DNA of 64,000 nt from contig CM056582.1 in assembly GCA_029721435.1 (NCBI GenBank), positions 44,226,611 through 44,290,610 on the forward strand, read 5' to 3'. Both the position numbers and the translations under genes were made by a program. Under the pieces are notes generated by a model. It saw nothing but the letters and a program-made list of their open reading frames with translations. It ran no database searches and had not been told where the DNA came from. This DNA is from Gymnothorax reevesii (Eukaryota > Chordata > Actinopteri > Anguilliformes > Muraenidae). This document shows, one piece after another, positions 8,393 through 20,901 of the stretch. Each line of letters starts with the position of its first letter. Position 1 is the first letter of the stretch.

Positions 8393-8838
8393 CAAAATAG
8401 CCAAGCAAAGCCTGATATTGTATGTGCTGTAGCATGCCATTCCAAATGTCTGCAATGACCTTTTGCAGGCCTTGTAAAACAATGGCGATTAAACCTGATG
8501 TTAATTTCAGCAATGGCTCCGGAGCTGTCCTTGCTTTCACTATTCCTGGCACAAACAGAACTAATCATGAATAGTGTTAGAGGACTTAGACTTCAAATTA
8601 GAACTGAAACATTGCTTGCTGTTCATCATTGCTGTCAATGCCAGGGGTCCTGGCGGGCTTCAGTGCTTGAGCAGTAGGGGTCAGAAGTTATACAAGTAAG
8701 AGTTATCCTCTGATATAAAGGCAGCGAAGGGTCTCTTCTGCTCAGAAACCTGCACAGTATTTTGAAATTGGTTTTGCTTCCTGGTCTGCCTGGGCAGTAA
8801 AAGCAGGAGCATGCCTTTGAGGGCACAGGGGGCAAGTC

Positions 8839-8911
8839 TGGAGAATGCGGGCGTCGATCCCGCTACCTCTCGCATGCTAAGCGAGCGCTCTACTATTTCA
8901 GCTAATTCCCC
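8839..8911 (-). pseudogene. tRNA-Ala-AGC: tRNA-Ala (AGC), C13G+G18A copy, unit 5
   Basis: C13G plus G18A class, lacking the octamer 5' flank. Confidence 0.7.
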
Positions 8912-9714
8912 ACCTTTGTTTATGAGAAAATTTACAGATTAATTTCCTCAATTTTGAGAGAAGATTCTTCTCAATCTCTCAGTCCTTGCCCAATTTTTAA
9001 CCTTTCACTTTTGTATTTGGACAGGGTTTCTCCATCATCTTTACCGTCAAAGCAAGGACAGATGCTTGATATGACAGCCAACCAGAAGGAGAATACACAA
9101 AATGTTTGAGTTGTAACACACTTGCGCCAACATCACATTGCAAGTGTCTGCATTCATCATTCGAGGGCGAGATTAAACAATGCCATCAGAAACTTCAGCT
9201 CAAATTCAGCATTATGAACGAATTTATCTCAGACGATGCAAGCGTGTGACGAATGACTCAAGGTCTTTGATGCCAAATGGAAATAAATTCAACTTGCGAG
9301 CAAACGTTGGGACAATTAACGAGGGAGAGCAAAGCATTACTAAGCTATAGGAGTAATTAAAGAAGTGGAAAGCATCATGGAAATGGACAAGACCATGGTA
9401 CTGCGTTATGTGGGATGGAAATAAATCAAGGCTCCATCTTGACCATGAAATGTTGCCAAATGCTGTGAGGGCACTGTTCGAGCATTTCATGCGGCAGCAG
9501 TGGTAGCTCACTTACTTGGTATGAGCCATACGATAAATGAATGTCAGGGGCCACTCTTGATGGTTTGCTGGAGGATGAATGATTTACCATTTGCAGGTGA
9601 GGAAACTGCTCAAAATAGCCTGAAATTTTCTCAGAGATGACAGTTTCTGGAGGAAATGCTGTCTTTGCACGGATTTTTACCGTTTGGTGGTATCAGAATT
9701 TTGAGTGCAGATTT

Positions 9715-9787
9715 GCCGAAATAGCTCAGTTGGGAGAGCGTTAGACTGAAGATCTAAAGGTCCCTGGTTCGATCCCGGGTTTCGGCA
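9715..9787 (+). tRNA. tRNA-Phe-GAA: tRNA-Phe (GAA), intact, unit 6
   Basis: Intact class, identical to 2258. Confidence 0.97.
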
Positions 9788-10185
9788 ATTTGAGTGCCTT
9801 GGCTTGGCGTTGCGAGGAAATTAGGTCTGTTTTTACTTACTTGTGCAAAAACAAGATGACTGGAGTCCTTTCGTTTGCATGCCCTGTGAACAAAAAAAGT
9901 CAGCTGGACGAAAGAGGCGAATGTACTGTGGGCTGCACGAACAGAATGATGTAGTGTTGGGCAAGAATGGTTCTCATGGCAGTGCTGCATCTTGCAAGCC
10001 ACTTTTAGCCTGGAGAAATATCAGTGCTCAATGGTTAGCTTTTGAAAAAAGTGCTTGTTTGATCACCAGGCCATGTGTAATAGTGTTGAAAGAACAGAGC
10101 TTAGGTTTCCCAATGTCATTCTCAGCGAAAATGAGTCAGCTTTTGATCTTTGTTTTGACAGTAACTGAGGGAAAAAAACCTCCAA

Positions 10186-10257
10186 CTCCCCGTCGGGGAA
10201 TCGAACCCCGGTCTCCCGCGTGACAGGCGGGGATACTCACCACTATACTAACGAGGA
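10186..10257 (-). tRNA. tRNA-Asp-GTC: tRNA-Asp (GTC), unit 6
   Basis: Canonical sequence with a T7 terminator. Confidence 0.97.
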
Positions 10258-10703
10258 CAAAATAGCCATGCAAAGCCTGACATTGTATGTGCTGTAGCAT
10301 GCCATTCCAAATGTCTGCAATGACCTTTTGCAGGCCTTGAAAAACAATGGCGATTAAACCTTATGTTAATTTCAGCAATGGCTCCGGAGCTGTCCTTGCT
10401 TTCACTATTCCTGGCACAAACAGAACTAATCATGCATAGTGTTAGAGGACTTAGACTTCAAATTAGAACTGAAACATTGCTTGCTGTTCATCATTGCTGT
10501 CAATGCCAGGGGTCCTGGCGGGCTTCAGTGCTTGAGCAGTAGGGGTCAGAAGTTATACAAGTAAGAGTTATCCTCTGATATAAAGGCAGCGAAGGGTCTC
10601 TTCTGCTCAGAAACCTGCACAGTATTTTGAAATTGGTTTTGCTTCCTGGTCTGCCTGGGCAGTAAAAGCGGGAGCATGCCTTTGAGGGCACAGGGGGCAA
10701 CTT

Positions 10704-10776
10704 TGGAGAATGCGGGCGTCGATCCCGCTACCTCTCGCATGCTAAGCGAGCGCTCTACTATTTGAGCTAATTCCCC
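10704..10776 (-). tRNA. tRNA-Ala-AGC: tRNA-Ala (AGC), G18A variant, unit 6
   Basis: G18A class with octamer at 10779-10786. The base two nt beyond the 3' end has a private change (CTTTGG for CTCTGG). Confidence 0.85.
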
Positions 10777-11579
10777 ACATTTGCATATGAGAAAATTTAC
10801 AGATGAATTTCCTCAATTTTGATTGAAGATTCTTCTCAATCTCTCAGTCCTTGCCCAATTTTTAACCTTTCACTTTTGTATTTGGACAGGGTTTCTCCAT
10901 CATCTTTACCATCAAAGCATGGACAGATGCTTGATATGACAGCCAACCAGAAGGAGAATACACAAAATGTTTGAGTTGTAACACGCTTGCGCCAACATTA
11001 CATTGCAAGTGTCTGCATTCATCATTCGAGGGCAAGATTAAACAATGCCATCAGAAACTTCAGCTCAAATTCAGCATTGTGAACGATTTTATCTCAGACG
11101 ATGCAAGCGTGTGACGAATGTCTCAAGGTCTTGGATGCCAAATGGAAATAAATTCAACTTGCGAGCAAACGTTGGGACAATTAACGAGGGAGAGCAAAAC
11201 ATTACTAAGCTATAGGAGTAATTAAAGAAGTGGAAAGCATCATGGAAATGGACAAGACCATGGTACTGCGTTATGTGGGATGGAAATAAATCAAGGCTCC
11301 ATCTTGACCATGAAATGTTGCCAAATGCTGTGAGGGCACTGTTCGAGCGTTTCATGCGGCAGCAGTGGTAGCTCACTTACTTGGTATGAGCCATACGATA
11401 AATGAATGTCAGGGGCCACTCTTGATGGTTTGCTGGAGGATGAATGATTTACCATTTGCAGGTGAGGAAACTGCTCAAAATAGCCTGAAATTTTCTCAGA
11501 GATGACAGTTTCTGGAGGACATGCTGTCTTCGCACGGATTTTTACCATTTGGTGGTATCAGAATTTTGAGTGCAGATTT

Positions 11580-11652
11580 GCCGAAATAGCTCAGTTGGGA
11601 GAGCGTTAGACTGAAGATCTAAAGGTCCCTGGTTCGATCCCGGGTTTCGGCA
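11580..11652 (+). tRNA. tRNA-Phe-GAA: tRNA-Phe (GAA), intact, unit 7
   Basis: Intact class, identical to 2258, with A9 present unlike its counterpart in unit 3. Confidence 0.97.
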
Positions 11653-12049
11653 ATTTGAGTGCCTTGGCTTGGCGTTGCGAGGAAATTAGGTCTGTTTTTA
11701 CTTACTTGTGCAAAAACAAGATGACTGGAGTCCTTTCGTTTGCTTGCCCTGTGAACAAAAAAAGTCAGCTGGACGAAAGAGGCGAATGTACTGTGGGCTG
11801 CACGAACAGAATGATGTAGTGTTGGGCAAGAATGGTTCTCATGGCAGTGCTGCATCTTGCAAGCCACTTTTAGCCTGGAGAAATATCAGTGCTCAATGGT
11901 TAGCTTGTGAAAAAAGTGCTTGTTTGATCACCAGGCCATGTGTAATAGTGTTGAAAGAACAGAGCTTAGGTTTCCCAATGTCATTCTCAGCGACAATGAG
12001 TCAGCTTCTGATCTTTGTTTTGACAGTAACTGAGGGAAAAAACCTCCAA

Positions 12050-12121
12050 CTCCCCGTCGGGGAATCGAACCCCGGCCTCCCGCGTGACAGGCGGGGATAC
12101 TCACCACTATACTAACGAGGA
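12050..12121 (-). tRNA. tRNA-Asp-GTC: tRNA-Asp (GTC), A46G variant, unit 7
   Basis: A46G allele with all stems intact and a T6 terminator. Confidence 0.95.
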
Positions 12122-12567
12122 CAAAATAGCCATGCAAAGCCTGACATTGTATGTGCTGTAGCATGCCATTCCAAATGTCTGCAATGACCTTTTGCAGGCC
12201 TTGTAAAACAATGGCGATTAAACCTTCTGTTAATTTCAGCAATGGCTCCGGAGCTGTCCTTGCTTTCACTATTCCTGGCACAAACAGAACTAATCATGCA
12301 TAGTGTTAGAGGACTTAGACTTCAAATTAGAACTGAAACATTGCTTGCTGTTCATCATTGCTGTCAATGCCAGGGGTCCTGGCGGGCTTCAGTGCTTGAG
12401 CAGTAGGGGTCAGAAGTTATACAAGTAAGAGTTATCCTCTGATATAAAGGCAGCGAAGGGTCTCTTCTGCTCAGAAACCTGCACAGTATTTTGAAATTGG
12501 TTTTGCTTCCTGGTCTGCCTGGGCAGTAAAAGCAGGAGCATGCCTTTGAGGGCACAGGGGGCAAGTC

Positions 12568-12640
12568 TGGAGAATGCGGGCGTCGATCCCGCTACCTCTC
12601 GCATGCTAAGCGAGCGCTCTACCATTTGAGCTAATTCCCC
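12568..12640 (-). tRNA. tRNA-Ala-AGC: tRNA-Ala (AGC), canonical, unit 7
   Basis: Canonical class with octamer at 12643-12650. Its 3' flank (CAAGTCTGG on +) is the version otherwise found with C13G+G18A copies, which suggests a short conversion tract ending near the gene. Confidence 0.95.
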
Positions 12641-13443
12641 ACATTTGCATATGAGAAAATTTACAGATGAATTTCCTCAATTTTGATTGAAGATTCTTCT
12701 CAATCTCTCAGTCCTTGCCCAATTTTTAACCTTTCACTTTTGTATTTGGACAGGGTTTCTCCATCATCTTTACCATCAAAGCATGGACAGATGCTTGATA
12801 TGACAGCCAACCAGAAGGAGAATACACAAAATGTTTGAGTTGTAACACGCTTGCGCCAACATTACATTGCAAGTGTCTGCATTCATCATTCGAGGGCAAG
12901 ATTAAACAATGCCATCAGAAACTTCAGCTCAAATTCAGCATTGTGAACGATTTTATCTCAGACGATGCAAGCGTGTGACGAATGTCTCAAGGTCTTGGAT
13001 GCCAAATGGAAATAAATTCAACTTGCGAGCAAACGTTGGGACAATTAACGAGGGAGAGCAAAACATTACTAAGCTATAGGAGTAATTAAAGAAGTGGAAA
13101 GCATCATGGAAATGGACAAGACCATGGTACTGCGTTATGTGGGATGGAAATAAATCAAGGCTCCATCTTGACCATGAAATGTTGCCAAATGCTGTGAGGG
13201 CACTGTTCGAGCGTTTCATGCGGCAGCAGTGGTAGCTCACTTACTTGGTATGAGCCATACGATAAATGAATGTCAGGGGCCACTCTTGATGGTTTGCTGG
13301 AGGATGAATGATTTACCATTTGCAGGTGAGGAAACTGCTCAAAATAGCCTGAAATTTTCTCAGAGATGACAGTTTCTGGAGGACATGCTGTCTTCGCACG
13401 GATTTTTACCATTTGGTGGTATCACAATATTTAGTGCAGATTT

Positions 13444-13516
13444 GCCAAAATACCTCAGTTGGGAGAGCGTTAGACTGAAGATTTAAAGGTCCCTGGTTCA
13501 ATCCCGGGTTTCGTCA
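13444..13516 (+). pseudogene. tRNA-Phe-GAA: tRNA-Phe (GAA), degenerate copy, unit 8
   Basis: Degenerate class with all five substitutions. Confidence 0.8.
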
Positions 13517-13913
13517 ATTTGAGTGCCTTGGCTTGGCGTTGTGAGGAAATGAGGTCTGTTTTTACTTACTTGTGCAAAAACAAGATGACTGGAGTCGTTT
13601 CGTTTGCTTGCCCTGTGAACAAAAAAAGTCAGCTGGACGAAAGAGGCGAATGTACTGTGGGCTGCACGAACAGAATGATGTAGTGTTGGGCAAGAATGGT
13701 TCTCATGGCAGTGCTGCATCTTGCAAGCCACTTTTAGCCTGGAGAAATATCAGTGCTCAATGGTTAGCTTTTGAAAAAAGTGCTTCTTTGATCACCAGGC
13801 CATGTGTAATAGTGTTGAAAGAACAGAGCTTAAGTTTCCCAATGTCATTCTCAGCGACAATGAGTCAGCTTCTGATCTTTGTTTTGACAGTAACTGAGGG
13901 AAAAAACCTCCAA

Positions 13914-13985
13914 CTCCCCGTCGGGGAATCGAACCCCGGTCTCCCGCGTGACAGGCGGGGATACTCACCACTATACTAACGAGGA
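13914..13985 (-). tRNA. tRNA-Asp-GTC: tRNA-Asp (GTC), unit 8
   Basis: Canonical sequence with a T6 terminator. Confidence 0.97.
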
Positions 13986-14431
13986 CAAAATAGCCATGCA
14001 AAGCCTGATATTGTATGTGCTGTAGCATGCCATTCCAAATGTCTGCAATGACCTTTTGCAGGCCTTGTAAAACAATGGCGATTAAACCTGATGTTAATTT
14101 CAGCAATGGCTCCGGAGCTGTCCTTGCTTTCACTATTCCTGGCACAAACAGAACTAATCATGAATAGTGTTAGAGGACTTAGACTTCAAATTAGAACTGA
14201 AACATTGCTTGCTGTTCATCATTGCTGTCAATGCCAGGGGTCCTGGCGGGCTTCAGTGCTTGAGCAGTAGGGGTCAGAAGTTATACAAGTAAGAGTTATC
14301 CTCTGATATAAAGGCAGCGAAGGGTCTCTTCTGCTCAGAAACCTGCACAGTATTTTGAAATTGGTTTTGCTTCCTGGTCTGCCTGGGCAGTAAAAGCAGG
14401 AGCATGCCTTTGAGGGCACAGGGGGCAAGTC

Positions 14432-14504
14432 TGGAGAATGCGGGCGTCGATCCCGCTACCTCTCGCATGCTAAGCGAGCGCTCTACTATTTCAGCTAATT
14501 CCCC
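14432..14504 (-). pseudogene. tRNA-Ala-AGC: tRNA-Ala (AGC), C13G+G18A copy, unit 8
   Basis: C13G plus G18A class, octamer absent. It is followed by a second Ala of the same class in unit 9, the only place in the window where this occurs. Confidence 0.7.
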
Positions 14505-15307
14505 ACCTTTGTTTATGAGAAAATTTACAGATTAATTTCCTCAATTTTGAGAGAAGATTCTTCTCAATCTCTCAGTCCTTGCCCAATTTTTAACCTTTCA
14601 CTTTTGTATTTGGACAGGGTTTCTCCATCATCTTTACCGTCAAAGCAAGGACAGATGCTTGATATGACAGCCAACCAGAAGGAGAATACACAAAATGTTT
14701 GAGTTGTAACACACTTGCGCCAACATCACATTGCAAGTGTCTGCATTCATCATTCGAGGGCGAGATTAAACAATGCCATCAGAAACTTCAGCTCAAATTC
14801 AGCATTATGAACGAATTTATCTCAGACGATGCAAGCGTGTGACGAATGACTCAAGGTCTTTGATGCCAAATGGAAATAAATTCAACTTGCGAGCAAACGT
14901 TGGGACAATTAACGAGGGAGAGCAAAGCATTACTAAGCTATAGGAGTAATTAAAGAAGTGGAAAGCATCATGGAAATGGACAAGACCATGGTACTGCGTT
15001 ATGTGGGATGGAAATAAATCAAGGCTCCATCTTGACCATGAAATGTTGCCAAATGCTGTGAGGGCACTGTTCGAGCATTTCATGCGGCAGCAGTGGTAGC
15101 TCACTTACTTGGTATGAGCCATACGATAAATGAATGTCAGGGGCCACTCTTGATGGTTTGCTGGAGGATGAATGATTTACCATTTGCAGGTGAGGAAACT
15201 GCTCAAAATAGCCTGAAATTTTCTCAGAGATGACAGTTTCTGGAGGAAATGCTGTCTTTGCACGGATTTTTACCGTTTGGTGGTATCAGAATTTTGAGTG
15301 CAGATTT

Positions 15308-15380
15308 GCCGAAATAGCTCAGTTGGGAGAGCGTTAGACTGAAGATCTAAAGGTCCCTGGTTCGATCCCGGGTTTCGGCA
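15308..15380 (+). tRNA. tRNA-Phe-GAA: tRNA-Phe (GAA), intact, unit 9
   Basis: Intact class, identical to 2258. Confidence 0.97.
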
Positions 15381-15778
15381 ATTTGAGTGCCTTGGCTTGG
15401 CGTTGCGAGGAAATTAGGTCTGTTTTTACTTACTTGTGCAAAAACAAGATGACTGGAGTCCTTTCGTTTGCATGCCCTGTGAACAAAAAAAGTCAGCTGG
15501 ACGAAAGAGGCGAATGTACTGTGGGCTGCACGAACAGAATGATGTAGTGTTGGGCAAGAATGGTTCTCATGGCAGTGCTGCATCTTGCAAGCCACTTTTA
15601 GCCTGGAGAAATATCAGTGCTCAATGGTTAGCTTTTGAAAAAAGTGCTTGTTTGATCACCAGGCCATGTGTAATAGTGTTGAAAGAACAGAGCTTAGGTT
15701 TCCCAATGTCATTCTCAGCGAAAATGAGTCAGCTTTTGATCTTTGTTTTGACAGTAACTGAGGGAAAAAAACCTCCAA

Positions 15779-15850
15779 CTCCCCGTCGGGGAATCGAACC
15801 CCGGTCTCCCGCGTGACAGGCGGGGATACTCACCACTATACTAACGAGGA
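15779..15850 (-). tRNA. tRNA-Asp-GTC: tRNA-Asp (GTC), unit 9
   Basis: Canonical sequence with a T7 terminator. Confidence 0.97.
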
Positions 15851-16296
15851 CAAAATAGCCATGCAAAGCCTGACATTGTATGTGCTGTAGCATGCCATTC
15901 CAAATGTCTGCAATGACCTTTTGCAGGCCTTGAAAAACAATGGCGATTAAACCTTATGTTAATTTCAGCAATGGCTCCGGAGCTGTCCTTGCTTTCACTA
16001 TTCCTGGCACAAACAGAACTAATCATGCATAGTGTTAGAGGACTTAGACTTCAAATTAGAACTGAAACATTGCTTGCTGTTCATCATTGCTGTCAATGCC
16101 AGGGGTCCTGGCGGGCTTCAGTGCTTGAGCAGTAGGGGTCAGAAGTTATACAAGTAAGAGTTATCCTCTGATATAAAGGCAGCGAAGGGTCTCTTCTGCT
16201 CAGAAACCTGCACAGTATTTTGAAATTGGTTTTGCTTCCTGGTCTGCCTGGGCAGTAAAAGCGGGAGCATGCCTTTGAGGGCACAGGGGGCAAGTC

Positions 16297-16369
16297 TGGA
16301 GAATGCGGGCGTCGATCCCGCTACCTCTCGCATGCTAAGCGAGCGCTCTACTATTTCAGCTAATTCCCC
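16297..16369 (-). pseudogene. tRNA-Ala-AGC: tRNA-Ala (AGC), C13G+G18A copy in a mosaic unit, unit 9
   Basis: C13G plus G18A class without octamer. The spacer to its left carries the GCGGGAGC marker of the G18A haplotype, so the haplotype switches between about 16263 and 16294. Confidence 0.7.
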
Positions 16370-17172
16370 ACCTTTGTTTATGAGAAAATTTACAGATTAA
16401 TTTCCTCAATTTTGAGAGAAGATTCTTCTCAATCTCTCAGTCCTTGCCCAATTTTTAACCTTTCACTTTTGTATTTGGACAGGGTTTCTCCATCATCTTT
16501 ACCGTCAAAGCAAGGACAGATGCTTGATATGACAGCCAACCAGAAGGAGAATACACAAAATGTTTGAGTTGTAACACACTTGCGCCAACATCACATTGCA
16601 AGTGTCTGCATTCATCATTCGAGGGCGAGATTAAACAATGCCATCAGAAACTTCAGCTCAAATTCAGCATTATGAACGAATTTATCTCAGACGATGCAAG
16701 CGTGTGACGAATGACTCAAGGTCTTTGATGCCAAATGGAAATAAATTCAACTTGCGAGCAAACGTTGGGACAATTAACGAGGGAGAGCAAAGCATTACTA
16801 AGCTATAGGAGTAATTAAAGAAGTGGAAAGCATCATGGAAATGGACAAGACCATGGTACTGCGTTATGTGGGATGGAAATAAATCAAGGCTCCATCTTGA
16901 CCATGAAATGTTGCCAAATGCTGTGAGGGCACTGTTCGAGCATTTCATGCGGCAGCAGTGGTAGCTCACTTACTTGGTATGAGCCATACGATAAATGAAT
17001 GTCAGGGGCCACTCTTGATGGTTTGCTGGAGGATGAATGATTTACCATTTGCAGGTGAGGAAACTGCTCAAAATAGCCTGAAATTTTCTCAGAGATGACA
17101 GTTTCTGGAGGAAATGCTGTCTTTGCACGGATTTTTACCGTTTGGTGGTATCAGAATTTTGAGTGCAGATTT

Positions 17173-17245
17173 GCCGAAATAGCTCAGTTGGGAGAGCGTT
17201 AGACTGAAGATCTAAAGGTCCCTGGTTCGATCCCGGGTTTCGGCA
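17173..17245 (+). tRNA. tRNA-Phe-GAA: tRNA-Phe (GAA), intact, unit 10
   Basis: Intact class, identical to 2258. Confidence 0.97.
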
Positions 17246-17643
17246 ATTTGAGTGCCTTGGCTTGGCGTTGCGAGGAAATTAGGTCTGTTTTTACTTACTT
17301 GTGCAAAAACAAGATGACTGGAGTCCTTTCGTTTGCATGCCCTGTGAACAAAAAAAGTCAGCTGGACGAAAGAGGCGAATGTACTGTGGGCTGCACGAAC
17401 AGAATGATGTAGTGTTGGGCAAGAATGGTTCTCATGGCAGTGCTGCATCTTGCAAGCCACTTTTAGCCTGGAGAAATATCAGTGCTCAATGGTTAGCTTT
17501 TGAAAAAAGTGCTTGTTTGATCACCAGGCCATGTGTAATAGTGTTGAAAGAACAGAGCTTAGGTTTCCCAATGTCATTCTCAGCGAAAATGAGTCAGCTT
17601 TTGATCTTTGTTTTGACAGTAACTGAGGGAAAAAAACCTCCAA

Positions 17644-17715
17644 CTCCCCGTCGGGGAATCGAACCCCGGTCTCCCGCGTGACAGGCGGGGATACTCACCA
17701 CTATACTAACGAGGA
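17644..17715 (-). tRNA. tRNA-Asp-GTC: tRNA-Asp (GTC), unit 10
   Basis: Canonical sequence with a T7 terminator. Confidence 0.97.
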
Positions 17716-18161
17716 CAAAATAGCCATGCAAAGCCTGACATTGTATGTGCTGTAGCATGCCATTCCAAATGTCTGCAATGACCTTTTGCAGGCCTTGAAA
17801 AACAATGGCGATTAAACCTTATGTTAATTTCAGCAATGGCTCCGGAGCTGTCCTTGCTTTCACTATTCCTGGCACAAACAGAACTAATCATGCATAGTGT
17901 TAGAGGACTTAGACTTCAAATTAGAACTGAAACATTGCTTGCTGTTCATCATTGCTGTCAATGCCAGGGGTCCTGGCGGGCTTCAGTGCTTGAGCAGTAG
18001 GGGTCAGAAGTTATACAAGTAAGAGTTATCCTCTGATATAAAGGCAGCGAAGGGTCTCTTCTGCTCAGAAACCTGCACAGTATTTTGAAATTGGTTTTGC
18101 TTCCTGGTCTGCCTGGGCAGTAAAAGCGGGAGCATGCCTTTGAGGGCACAGGGGGCAACTC

Positions 18162-18234
18162 TGGAGAATGCGGGCGTCGATCCCGCTACCTCTCGCATGC
18201 TAAGCGAGCGCTCTACTATTTGAGCTAATTCCCC
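18162..18234 (-). tRNA. tRNA-Ala-AGC: tRNA-Ala (AGC), G18A variant, unit 10
   Basis: G18A class with octamer at 18237-18244. Confidence 0.85.
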
Positions 18235-19037
18235 ACATTTGCATATGAGAAAATTTACAGATGAATTTCCTCAATTTTGATTGAAGATTCTTCTCAATCT
18301 CTCAGTCCTTGCCCAATTTTTAACCTTTCACTTTTGTATTTGGACAGGGTTTCTCCATCATCTTTACCATCAAAGCATGGACAGATGCTTGATATGACAG
18401 CCAACCAGAAGGAGAATACACAAAATGTTTGAGTTGTAACACGCTTGCGCCAACATTACATTGCAAGTGTCTGCATTCATCATTCGAGGGCAAGATTAAA
18501 CAATGCCATCAGAAACTTCAGCTCAAATTCAGCATTGTGAACGATTTTATCTCAGACGATGCAAGCGTGTGACGAATGTCTCAAGGTCTTGGATGCCAAA
18601 TGGAAATAAATTCAACTTGCGAGCAAACGTTGGGACAATTAACGAGGGAGAGCAAAACATTACTAAGCTATAGGAGTAATTAAAGAAGTGGAAAGCATCA
18701 TGGAAATGGACAAGACCATGGTACTGCGTTATGTGGGATGGAAATAAATCAAGGCTCCATCTTGACCATGAAATGTTGCCAAATGCTGTGAGGGCACTGT
18801 TCGAGCGTTTCATGCGGCAGCAGTGGTAGCTCACTTACTTGGTATGAGCCATACGATAAATGAATGTCAGGGGCCACTCTTGATGGTTTGCTGGAGGATG
18901 AATGATTTACCATTTGCAGGTGAGGAAACTGCTCAAAATAGCCTGAAATTTTCTCAGAGATGACAGTTTCTGGAGGACATGCTGTCTTCGCACGGATTTT
19001 TACCATTTGGTGGTATCACAATATTTAGTGCAGATTT

Positions 19038-19110
19038 GCCAAAATACCTCAGTTGGGAGAGCGTTAGACTGAAGATTTAAAGGTCCCTGGTTCAATCCCG
19101 GGTTTCGTCA
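19038..19110 (+). pseudogene. tRNA-Phe-GAA: tRNA-Phe (GAA), degenerate copy, unit 11
   Basis: Degenerate class with all five substitutions. Confidence 0.8.
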
Positions 19111-19507
19111 ATTTGAGTGCCTTGGCTTGGCGTTGTGAGGAAATGAGGTCTGTTTTTACTTACTTGTGCAAAAACAAGATGACTGGAGTCGTTTCGTTTG
19201 CTTGCCCTGTGAACAAAAAAAGTCAGCTGGACGAAAGAGGCGAATGTACTGTGGGCTGCACGAACAGAATGATGTAGTGTTGGGCAAGAATGGTTCTCAT
19301 GGCAGTGCTGCATCTTGCAAGCCACTTTTAGCCTGGAGAAATATCAGTGCTCAATGGTTAGCTTTTGAAAAAAGTGCTTCTTTGATCACCAGGCCATGTG
19401 TAATAGTGTTGAAAGAACAGAGCTTAAGTTTCCCAATGTCATTCTCAGCGACAATGAGTCAGCTTCTGATCTTTGTTTTGACAGTAACTGAGGGAAAAAA
19501 CCTCCAA

Positions 19508-19579
19508 CTCCCCGTCGGGGAATCGAACCCCGGTCTCCCGCGTGACAGGCGGGGATACTCACCACTATACTAACGAGGA
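19508..19579 (-). tRNA. tRNA-Asp-GTC: tRNA-Asp (GTC), unit 11
   Basis: Canonical sequence with a T6 terminator. Confidence 0.97.
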
Positions 19580-20025
19580 CAAAATAGCCATGCAAAGCCT
19601 GACATTGTATGTGCTGTAGCATGCCATTCCAAATGTCTGCAATGACCTTTTGCAGGCCTTGTAAAACAATGGCGATTAAACCTTCTGTTAATTTCAGCAA
19701 TGGCTCCGGAGCTGTCCTTTCTTTCACTATTCCTGGCACAAACAGAACTAATCATGCATAGTGTTAGAGGACTTAGACTTCAAATTAGAACTGAAACATT
19801 GCTTGCTGTTCATCATTGCTGTCAATGCCAGGGGTCCTGGCGGGCTTCAGTGCTTGAGCAGTAGGGGTCAGAAGTTATACAAGTAAGAGTTATCCTCTGA
19901 TATAAAGGCAGCGAAGGGTCTCTTCTGCTCAGAAACCTGCACTGTATTTTGAAATTGGTTTTGCTTCCTGGTCTGCCTGAGCAGTAAAAGCAGGAACATG
20001 CCTTTGAGGGCACAGGGGGCAACTC

Positions 20026-20098
20026 TGGAGAATGCGGGCGTCGATCCCGCTACCTCTCACATGCTTAGCGAGCGCTCTACCATTTGAGCTAATTCCCC
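20026..20098 (-). pseudogene. tRNA-Ala-AGC: tRNA-Ala (AGC), U33A+C40U copy, unit 11
   Basis: This is a 73-nt tRNA-Ala locus whose acceptor, D and T arms are canonical, with G18 and C13 both present. The anticodon arm has two changes. U33A replaces the universally conserved U33 that makes the U-turn before the anticodon, and C40U turns G30:C40 into a G:U wobble. The AGC triplet remains. It could still be transcribed and charged, since alanyl-tRNA synthetase reads the acceptor end, but decoding should be poor. The octamer (20101-20108) and T4 terminator are present. Units 11, 17, 26 and 34 are of this class. Confidence 0.65.
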
Positions 20099-20901
20099 AC
20101 ATTTGCATATGAGAAAATTTACCGATGAATTTCCTCAATTTTGAGTGAAGATTCTTCTCAATCTCTCAGTCCTTGCCCAATTTTTAACCTTTCACTTTTG
20201 TATTTGGACAGGGTTTCTCCATCATCTTTACCATCAAAGCATGGACAGATGCTTGATATGACAGCCAACCAGAAAAAGAATACACAAAATGTTTGAGTTG
20301 TAACACGCTTGCGCCAACATTACATTGCAAGTGTCTGCATTCATCATTCGAGGGCAAGATTAAACAATGCCATCAGAAACTTCAGCTCAAATTCAGCATT
20401 GTGAACGATTTTATCTCAGACGATGCAAGCGTGTGACGAATGACTCAAGGTCTTTGATGCCAAATGGAAATAAATTCAACTTGCGAGCAAACGTTGGGAC
20501 AATTAACGAGGGAGAGCAAAGCATTACTAAGCTATAGGAGTAATTAAAGAAGTGGAAAGCATCATGGAAATGGACAAGACCATGGTACTGCGTTATGTGG
20601 GATGGAAATAAATCAAGGCTCCATCTTGACCATGAAATGTTGCCAAATGCTGTGAGGGCACTGTTCGAGCATTTCATGCGGCAGCAGTGGTAGCTCACTT
20701 ACTTGGTATGAGCCATACGATAAATGAATGTCAGGGGCCACTCTTGATGGTTTGCTGGAGGATGAATGATTTACCATTTGCAGGTGAGGAAACTGCTCAA
20801 AATAGCCTGAAATTTTCTCAGAGATGACAGTTTCTGGAGGAAATGCTGTCTTTGCACGGATTTTTACCGTTTGGTGGTATCAGAATTTTGAGTGCAGATT
20901 T

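Larger units (their letters stand above)
7458..14427. repeat. 4-unit higher-order repeat, second copy
   Basis: Units 5-8 repeat the haplotype order of units 1-4. The tail of unit 8 then switches to the C13G+G18A Ala haplotype, which marks the end of the block. The same opening trio of haplotypes reappears at units 29-31. Confidence 0.72.
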
